Positions 1-4,651 of a stretch of 5,564 nucleotides of DNA are shown in pieces; the stretch's first letter is position 1, and each line of letters opens with the position of its first letter. The translations under genes and the position numbers were made by a program. The DNA comes from Cycloclasticus sp. (GTDB taxonomy: Bacteria; Pseudomonadota; Gammaproteobacteria; Methylococcales; Cycloclasticaceae), in assembly GCA_016764415.1 (NCBI GenBank), contig JAESRY010000051.1, positions 485-6,048 of the forward strand. Reading direction: 5' to 3'. A model generated the notes under the pieces. The model was given only the letters and a program-made list of their open reading frames with translations. It searched no databases and had not been told where the DNA came from.

Positions 1-396
1 AGCAGTTTTATCGGCCCAAGGAAGCACTCTAAATGTTGTTGGATCTGGCACGAGTATCATGTCGCCTGCGCCGCCCATTTCATCATTACCAAACCCACCA
101 TCTTCACTAAACACCGGTAAGAATATATTGTTTGCCGAATCCATAGCAAAAATGGCATGCGTGCTGGCCAAGCCATTTTTTAGTGTTGAGATAAACACCT
201 TAACGGGCAACATTTTGCCACGCGTTAAGCCATGTTGATCGCAATAAGTAACCCTCACAAAGTTAATATCATCTGTTTGGAGACGTTTGATTAATGCTTT
301 AGCAGCTGCGCTTTGTTCGTTATTCCATAGTTTATGTTTGCTAATGAAATTATCTAAGCCAATTGACGATACGATGCCTTTATTTTTATCGCTCAT
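1..396 (-). CDS. Glutamine synthetase-like ligase (probable gamma-glutamyl-amine synthetase), N-terminal part, runs off left edge
   Basis: The 132 visible residues start at ATG 396 and stay open to base 1. Seen: an N-terminal helical stretch, then the GS beta-grasp region with FVRVTYCDQHGLTRGKML (about residues 46-63), FAMDSANNIFLP (about 83-94) and a block ending GDMILVPDPTTFRVLPWAD (about 111-130), where GS homologues have the conserved loop before the catalytic barrel. Known of the family: GS-like proteins of this kind ligate glutamate to an amine using ATP (PuuA on putrescine, IpuC on isopropylamine, AtdA1/TdnQ on aniline). The catalytic domain lies outside the window, so substrate class cannot be read. 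Inference: as last gene of an oxygenase operon beside a GATase-like gene, it probably makes a gamma-glutamyl amide for the oxygenase rather than glutamine. A purine-rich ribosome site (AAAGGGGTGGGA, minus strand, about 402-413) precedes the ATG, and the gap to the upstream small-subunit gene is 39 bases. A housekeeping GlnA is less likely. Confidence 0.85.
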   Translation of the reverse strand, partial: MSDKNKGIVSSIGLDNFISKHKLWNNEQSAAAKALIKRLQTDDINFVRVTYCDQHGLTRGKMLPVKVFISTLKNGLASTHAIFAMDSANNIFLPVFSEDGGFGNDEMGGAGDMILVPDPTTFRVLPWADKTA

Positions 397-435
397 ACTG
401 TTCCCACCCCTTTAAGTTTTTTATAGCAAATAGCG

Positions 436-1029
436 TTACAAGAAGAAGGTATTGTTCTCTTGTAAACAATCTGCATCGATCAAGTTAATTTGCTTTACCG
501 CCACCTTCCAAACATCCGCTTTTTTAACCAACGAATACCCCACCCAACCAGATAAAATTCGATGTTTTCCGTCAAATAAAGCATCAATAATAAAGCTGGC
601 TCTAGCGCATACTTCGTCGTCCTCACCCTGCCAGTATTCAACATTTCCAAGTACGTGGCGTGTTCGTATCGCTGGCACCATTGAATAGGCAACGCCCGTA
701 CGAATACGCGCCACGCGATCTTCTAACCTACGCCTATCATGAAATTCTAGGGTTATTTCTTCTCTAGGATCACTCGCCGGATAACTACTGGGAATCCAAT
801 AAATACATTCATCGCTGTAACAATCTAGCCACTCTTCTAAGCGCAAGTCATCGGCCAACCTCGCTTCAGCAAATATCAATGATTCACAGGCTTGCCTGTC
901 CGCCATATTAACCAAGGCCGTTGAATGAACCGGGCCGTCCAGTTGCCATTGTTCATGCAGAATCATCAAACGGTCATACAAAGCATCGTTTACGTAGTAT
1001 GAATCTTGAGCTGAGGATTTATTGTTCAT
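436..1029 (-). CDS. Rieske non-heme iron oxygenase, small (beta) subunit
   Basis: The 197-residue protein belongs to the RHO beta-subunit family (NTF2-like cone fold), which packs against the catalytic alpha subunit in an alpha3beta3 oxygenase and is mainly structural. Seen: family blocks FAEARLADDLRLEEWLDCYSD (about residues 53-73) with YWIP following, FHDRRRLEDRVARIRTG (about 96-112), the segment PAIRTRHVLGNV (about 119-130), and near the C-terminus VAVKQINLIDADC (about 176-188). The start is set at ATG 1029, four bases after the stop of the large-subunit gene, which implies translational coupling. The frame stays open to a TTG at 1086, but using it would overlap the large-subunit gene by about 50 bases. 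Residues 1-50 are somewhat longer than the usual beta-subunit leader. Length is otherwise normal and no defect is seen. The beta subunit alone does not reveal the substrate; its neighbours suggest an aniline-dioxygenase-like role. Confidence 0.93.
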   Translation of the reverse strand: MNNKSSAQDSYYVNDALYDRLMILHEQWQLDGPVHSTALVNMADRQACESLIFAEARLADDLRLEEWLDCYSDECIYWIPSSYPASDPREEITLEFHDRRRLEDRVARIRTGVAYSMVPAIRTRHVLGNVEYWQGEDDEVCARASFIIDALFDGKHRILSGWVGYSLVKKADVWKVAVKQINLIDADCLQENNTFFL

Positions 1030-1033
1030 GGCA

Positions 1034-2336
1034 TTAACCCAGTGATGATTCGTCGTTTGATTGCATGAGTTTTTTCCACTCGGCAAAGTATGAACGCATG
1101 TGAATATCAGACGAAATTAAAGACGTCAGTACACCATTTTCATCTGTTTTATCCACATTCGTATGAAGGTGCCTGCTCATATCAATCCAATCAATTTCAC
1201 GCTCTTGCATGCCCTTAAAACAGGCTTCGAAGCTCGCCGTATCATCCGGTTCTCCGAAGGCTGTAAAATCTTCTTGAGTACGTAGCCTTAAAGTATTAAC
1301 GGCAGCAGGTACGTTATCTATCACTGTCGAGTACCACGACATATCCGACAAACCAACCGATAATGGGGTAATCACTTGCAACTGATTGCCAATAAACAAT
1401 AAGTTAGGAAAAATATTTAAATTCATCCCTGCTCCGGTGGACATTTCAAAATACTCACGGGCTTTTTGTTCACCCACTTCAGCAGTCAGTTGTTCAACTA
1501 ATGATTCACGGCCAGGTTGTGGTCGCTGCCTGTCAAATGCTGACGCCTCGTACATACAGGGGCGCTGATCCAAAAAGGTATGCCCATTACCCAGGTTTTG
1601 AGAATACATGGGTGTGCTATCAATACCGCCAGAAAAATAATCCAGATCCATGCCGGCACCATAGCGCTGTTGCGTCATCTGTAATAATGATTGGTGTGAA
1701 AATTCTGGGTGATAGCCATCACCCGCATTGTCGTACAAGCATTTCCAATTCGCATGTACCGTGAATTGTTGCACACCACTTATGCGAATCGCCTTATGAT
1801 TGCCACCGTTATGCTCAATCCATTCATCTATCCGATTGGCGCTCGATTTTAAATGCTCGTTGATTCCCTTTTTGCCCTTTTCTACGTTTAACGTGGCAAA
1901 TATGAACCCTCTATATTCCGACACATACGGCACCTTTTTTAAATCAAAGTGACTCTTATCGAAATCTTCACCGTACGCATCAGCATGAGGAACTGCAGCG
2001 CACTGTCCCGTATTTTTAAATGTCCAACCATGGTATGGGCAGGTAAAGAAAGGCGTGTCAGCCCCTTTTTTTTCTCGGCAAACCGTCGCCCCCCGGTGCG
2101 TACACCTATTCAACAATACATGTACTTTGGACTCTTTGTCTCGAGTAACAATAACCGAGCGCAACCCCATTTTTCTTGCAACAAAGCTATTTGGCTCAGC
2201 TATTTCACTGGCATGCGCCAAGTAAACCCAGGTTTCTCCAAATATTTTCTTTTGTTCTTTTAAAAAAAATCTGCTCATCTGTATACACCGTTCGGTGCAC
2301 TCTACCGGCTTGCACCAAGTCATCTAAATCGTTCAT
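1034..2336 (-). CDS. Rieske non-heme iron oxygenase, large (alpha) subunit, frameshifted near the 5' end
   Basis: This is the catalytic subunit of a ring-hydroxylating-type oxygenase, taking electrons through a [2Fe-2S] Rieske cluster to a mononuclear iron site. Numbered on the repaired 433-residue protein: Rieske ligands C78, H80, C99, H102 (CTH, 18 residues, CPYH); iron site in DNAGDGYHPEFSH (202-214), giving H209 and H214 with the bridging D206; third iron ligand probably D364 or D365 in GEPDDTASFE. The true start is ATG 2336, preceded by GGAGAG: it encodes MNDLDDLVQAGRVHRTVYTD, the typical RHO alpha N-terminus. That frame stops at 2205 after 43 codons. The rest lies in the next frame (ATGs at 2323 and 2278) and joins it smoothly as EQIF-LKEQKKIFGETW if one T is removed from the T8 run (2262-2269, minus strand). 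Either the sequence has a homopolymer error, the gene is broken, or slippage corrects it. The module fits TdnA1/AtdA3-type aniline oxygenases, but the substrate is inferred. Confidence 0.92.
2258..2269 (-). repeat. Homopolymer run T8-A4 (minus strand) at the frame change in the oxygenase alpha gene
   Basis: On the minus strand the sequence reads CAGA, eight T, four A, GAAC. The upstream frame reads ATT TTT TTT AAA AGA and soon stops. Removing one T gives ATT TTT TTA AAA GAA, which links the N-terminal helix to the Rieske domain without any gap. A -1 shift would run straight into TAA, so only a one-base loss or a two-base gain restores the protein. This is the longest homopolymer inside this gene's coding strand, a classic place for sequencing error, slipped-strand mutation or polymerase slippage. 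Confidence 0.85.
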
Positions 2337-2338
2337 TA

Positions 2339-2344
2339 CTCTCC
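2339..2344 (-). promoter_or_regulatory. Ribosome binding site deciding the start of the oxygenase alpha gene
   Basis: GGAGAG lies just upstream of ATG 2336 on the minus strand (GGAGAGTAATG). No comparable site precedes the out-of-frame ATG at 2323 or the ATG at 2278. This supports 2336 as the real start, and therefore supports the frame change as an interruption of a once-intact gene. Confidence 0.65.
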
Positions 2345-2357
2345 AACCGGCTTCCAA

Positions 2358-2373
2358 ATTCTGAATATAGAAT
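2358..2373. promoter_or_regulatory. Inverted repeat over the -10/start region, possible operator
   Basis: ATTCT, six bases, AGAAT form a short inverted repeat that overlaps the predicted -10 box and transcription start of the oxygenase operon. A second perfect palindrome, CTAATTAG, lies at 2403-2410 just upstream of the -35 box. Both sit in the 97-base divergent intergenic region, where a shared regulator (the known aniline clusters use LysR-type regulators) might bind. Short AT-rich palindromes also occur by chance, so this is weak. Confidence 0.25.
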
Positions 2374-2399
2374 ATGCTACTATCGAATTTAAGTGTCAA
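2371..2399 (-). promoter_or_regulatory. Predicted sigma70 promoter of the oxygenase/ligase operon
   Basis: On the minus strand a perfect -35 box TTGACA (2394-2399) is followed after 17 bases by CATATT (2371-2376), a four-of-six match to TATAAT. Transcription would start near 2364, giving a leader of about 28 bases before ATG 2336, long enough for the GGAGAG ribosome site. This placement also argues against a TTG start at 2399, which would sit inside the -35 box. Prediction from consensus only. Confidence 0.55.
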
Positions 2400-2433
2400 T
2401 GACTAATTAGATGATTTTCTGAAACAACTTAAA

Positions 2434-3150
2434 ATGAAAATACACGTTTTACATCACGTCCACATTCCCATTTCTCATGGAATTAGCGATTATCTTGACG
2501 AAAGCTCTCATCAAGTTAGCCATAGCTATTTATCTGAAAACCCTGATTTACCCGCCCTAGCCGATATTGACTGGTTGATTATTATGGGTGGGCCGATGAA
2601 CGCTAATGACACACATAAACACCCCTGGCTCGCGTCAGAAAGACAGTTTATAAAAGATGCCATTGACGCTGGCAAAATGGTGTTTGGCCTTTGTTTAGGT
2701 GCGCAACTCATCGCGCAAGCACTCGGCGCACAAGTCACCACAACCAATTCTGCTGAATTTGGCTGGCACACAGTGTCGCTTGCCGATGACATTCAAGATA
2801 CGTTTTTAGCTGGTGTGTTTGAGCAAGACACTATGCTCTTTCACTCACACGGAGACACCTTTGGTCTGCCTGTCGGGGCAAAAAGAATTGCTTCCAGTGA
2901 AGCGTGTGAAAACCAAGGATTTATATACAGCGATAATGTAGTCGCGATTCAGTTTCATCCAGAAATCACGCCTAAGCTCGCCCAACTATTCAACAAAGAG
3001 TGCCAATACCTTTGGAGCGATAGCCCTTATTACAAACTTTTCAGTGTAAACGACGACCATCAGTTTTTTCTGCAATCAGCGAATATTGTAAATAAATTAC
3101 TTCATCAAATAGAACGGCAGGTAAGAACATCGCAGCAGCACCGCAGTTAA
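2434..3150 (+). CDS. Class I glutamine amidotransferase-like hydrolase (possible gamma-glutamyl-amide hydrolase)
   Basis: The 238-residue protein is a stand-alone class I GATase domain. Seen: LIIMGGPMNANDTHKHPWL (about residues 48-66), the nucleophile elbow GLCLGAQ with C87, and IQFHPEIT with H175 and E177, which complete the Cys-His-Glu triad. All three catalytic residues are present, so it should be active. Known of the family: members release ammonia from glutamine or cleave other gamma-glutamyl bonds; AtdA2/TdnT, the GATase-like partner in aniline clusters, hydrolyses gamma-glutamylanilide and limits its accumulation, and PuuD acts on gamma-glutamyl-GABA. Inference: here it probably hydrolyses the product of the GS-like ligase. 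It is divergent from the oxygenase operon across 97 bases, and its stop overlaps the stop of the glutaredoxin-like gene by three bases on the other strand. There is no clear Shine-Dalgarno site before ATG 2434. The C-terminal 45 residues after the HPE motif look like a helical tail. Confidence 0.9.
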   Translation: MKIHVLHHVHIPISHGISDYLDESSHQVSHSYLSENPDLPALADIDWLIIMGGPMNANDTHKHPWLASERQFIKDAIDAGKMVFGLCLGAQLIAQALGAQVTTTNSAEFGWHTVSLADDIQDTFLAGVFEQDTMLFHSHGDTFGLPVGAKRIASSEACENQGFIYSDNVVAIQFHPEITPKLAQLFNKECQYLWSDSPYYKLFSVNDDHQFFLQSANIVNKLLHQIERQVRTSQQHRS

Positions 3151-3545
3151 CGCGGGTGCAACCAAGACGGTAGAAAAGTTAGCGCGTCGGTACTGACCGA
3201 CGAGTTGAAATTAATATCGGATGCCTTAAGATGAGCTTGTAATTTCCCATCTTTGCACTCATCAAATATATCAATACAGCCGCCAACAAATTCGCTGTTA
3301 ATGTAGATTTGCGGCAGCGTTATCCAAGTCGTTTTTTCGTTCAGCGCTAAGCGCATTTCACGGCCACGATTACCTTCAACGTAATCTCCAGAATCTAAAT
3401 TTATAATGCGATAAGGGACTTCATATTCATCCAGCACCTTAACTACTGCCCAACAAAATTCACACCACTCCAAAGCAAACATCACCACCTGTTTATCACT
3501 TCCTGCAATTTCGTTGTCTACTTCTTGAATTCGTTCTGCATTCAT
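3147..3545 (-). CDS. Glutaredoxin-like protein with CEFC active site
   Basis: The 132-residue protein has a thioredoxin-fold glutaredoxin core. Seen: beta strand VVMFALEW, then the dithiol site C28-E-F-C31 in place of the usual CPYC, the cis-proline motif T77-L78-P79 followed by QIYINSEFVGGC (about 80-90), the glutathione-binding GG of glutaredoxins, and a further C90. An N-terminal leader of about 18 residues and a C-terminal tail of about 25 residues make it longer than classical 80-100 residue glutaredoxins. It should be a cytoplasmic glutathione-dependent disulfide reductase or deglutathionylase; no signal peptide or membrane segment is seen. The start ATG 3545 has an AGGG-type ribosome site and lies 29 bases after the cysteine synthase stop, so the two are probably one operon. 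Its partner is unknown. Support for the synthase, or thiol repair near the oxygenase iron-sulfur proteins, are both inference. Confidence 0.85.
   Translation of the reverse strand: MNAERIQEVDNEIAGSDKQVVMFALEWCEFCWAVVKVLDEYEVPYRIINLDSGDYVEGNRGREMRLALNEKTTWITLPQIYINSEFVGGCIDIFDECKDGKLQAHLKASDINFNSSVSTDALTFLPSWLHPR
3185..3202. other. Perfect stem-loop near the convergent gene ends
   Basis: CGTCGGT and ACCGACG form a seven-base perfect stem with an ACTG loop, about 35 bases beyond the GATase stop and within the 3' end of the glutaredoxin-like gene. On the minus strand it is followed after a few bases by TTTT; on the plus strand there is no T run. It might weakly end transcription where the two convergent genes meet, but it lies in coding sequence and could be chance. 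Confidence 0.25.
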
Positions 3546-3574
3546 CTTTAACCCTTGCTTCGCTACTTAGACTA

Positions 3575-4600
3575 TTAAAACTGATAGCCCGGGGTGGACT
3601 GAGATATCGTCATCTCATCCTCAGACATATCAATCGAAATATCATCGAATAGCAGCGTGGTTAAATAACGTTCGCCTGTATCGGGCAACATACACAATAT
3701 ATTTGAACCTTCAGGCGCAGTTTCTGCCACTTTTAAAGCGCCTGCTAACGTTGCACCGGCTGAAATACCCACAAAAATACCTTCTTTTTGCGCCAAGTCT
3801 TTTGAACACTGAATAGCGAAGCGCCCGTCAATCGGCAATAGCTCATCGATGCGCGTTCCATCGACCACCTCTTTGGTTAATTTAGGGATAAAGTCGGGTG
3901 TCCAACCTTGCATTGGGTGCGGGGTAAAATTCGGATGACTTTCATTTTCAACTTGAGGAATACCACTGCCCAGCAATTGCGCATTAATCGGCTCGCAAAC
4001 AATTATTTTAGTATTCGGGCTTTTTACTTTTAATACCTGCGAAACACCATTCAACGTGCCGCCAGTACCATAGCCTGTTACCCAATAATCTAACGAAACA
4101 TCCGAAAAGTCTTCAAGGATTTCTTCTGCCGTTGTTGTTACGTGTATTTGAGCGTTAGCAGGGTTTTCAAATTGTTTTGATTCCCACCAACCGTGTTTTT
4201 CTGCCAATTCTTCGGCTTTTCTTACCATCCCCGTGCCCTTTTCCGAGGCTGGTGTTAAGACCACTTGGGCGCCTAAAAATCGCATCAGTTTTCGTCGTTC
4301 AACGCTAAAACTTTCTGCCATTGTTACTACCAATGGGTAGCCTTTTTGCGCGCATACCATCGCCAAACCAATGCCAGTATTACCGCTCGTGGCTTCTACT
4401 ACGGTTTGCCCAGGCTTTAGTTCACCACTGCGCTCTGCAGCATCAATAACGCCCATTGCAAGCCTGTCTTTAACCGAGCCCATGGGGTTAAACGATTCGA
4501 TTTTGGCAAAAATATTAACGCCTTTGGGGCCTAATTTATTAATACGAACCACCGGTGTATTACCCACGGTTTCTAAAATATTGTTGTAACGCTTACCCAT
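3575..4600 (-). CDS. cysK: Cysteine synthase (O-acetylserine sulfhydrylase, CysK type)
   Basis: The 341-residue PLP enzyme makes cysteine from O-acetylserine and sulfide in the cytoplasm. Seen: NPMGSVKDR with the PLP lysine K44, the substrate loop EATSGNTGIGLAM (69-81), the phosphate-binding loop TGYGTGGTLNG (175-185), GISAGAT (278-284) with the serine that contacts the pyridine nitrogen, and LPDTGERYL (305-313). The segment HPMQGWTPDFIP (228-239) matches CysK-type rather than cystathionine synthase-type relatives. The protein is slightly longer than enterobacterial CysK; the tail of about 25 residues after the last core strand is acidic and ends STPGYQF. ATG 4600 is preceded by a strong AAGGAG seven bases upstream. 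The glutaredoxin-like gene follows after 29 bases. Because homologues include beta-cyanoalanine and other beta-substituted alanine synthases, a specialised role in this accessory block cannot be excluded. Confidence 0.93.
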   Translation of the reverse strand: MGKRYNNILETVGNTPVVRINKLGPKGVNIFAKIESFNPMGSVKDRLAMGVIDAAERSGELKPGQTVVEATSGNTGIGLAMVCAQKGYPLVVTMAESFSVERRKLMRFLGAQVVLTPASEKGTGMVRKAEELAEKHGWWESKQFENPANAQIHVTTTAEEILEDFSDVSLDYWVTGYGTGGTLNGVSQVLKVKSPNTKIIVCEPINAQLLGSGIPQVENESHPNFTPHPMQGWTPDFIPKLTKEVVDGTRIDELLPIDGRFAIQCSKDLAQKEGIFVGISAGATLAGALKVAETAPEGSNILCMLPDTGERYLTTLLFDDISIDMSEDEMTISQSTPGYQF

Positions 4601-4651
4601 ATTGTTTCTCCTTTTTTAACCTGCTTTTATAATATCATGACCAATATCTAA
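4601..4651. other. AT-rich junction between cysteine synthase upstream region and truncated nirB
   Basis: This short AT-rich stretch holds the cysteine synthase ribosome site and must contain its promoter, although no good -35/-10 pair stands out (TATTAT/TATAAA-like boxes are present near 4626-4635, minus strand). The nirB frame is closed by TAA at 4649-4651, and recognisable NirB sequence begins at about 4661. The sequence AATATC occurs twice, 12 bases apart (4631-4636 and 4643-4648). No transposon end or attachment site is recognisable. Confidence 0.5.
4608..4613 (-). promoter_or_regulatory. Strong ribosome binding site of the cysteine synthase gene
   Basis: AAGGAG on the minus strand lies seven bases from ATG 4600, an ideal Shine-Dalgarno arrangement. 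It is the strongest such site in the window and suggests that this gene is well translated and intact. Confidence 0.75.

Noticed and set aside
1030..1086. Upstream TTG start (1086) extending the oxygenase small subunit by 19 residues
   Set aside because: The extension lies inside the large-subunit gene and adds no family sequence; ATG 1029 sits four bases after the upstream stop, a normal coupled start.
1949..2263. Plus-strand open frame of 104 codons opposite the oxygenase large-subunit gene
   Set aside because: It covers the Rieske domain coding region on the other strand; no recognisable protein features.
2279..2323. ATG 2323 as true start of the large subunit (429 residues without a frame change)
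   Set aside because: Its first 15 residues are the out-of-frame reading of the conserved N-terminal helix, have no family resemblance and lack a ribosome site.
2337..2399. TTG start at 2399 for the oxygenase large subunit
   Set aside because: It would overlap the predicted -35 box, and the extra residues do not resemble an RHO N-terminus, whereas ATG 2336 has a ribosome site and starts typical sequence.
2526..2792. Minus-strand open frame of 88 codons inside the GATase gene
   Set aside because: Antisense shadow of a gene with an intact catalytic triad.
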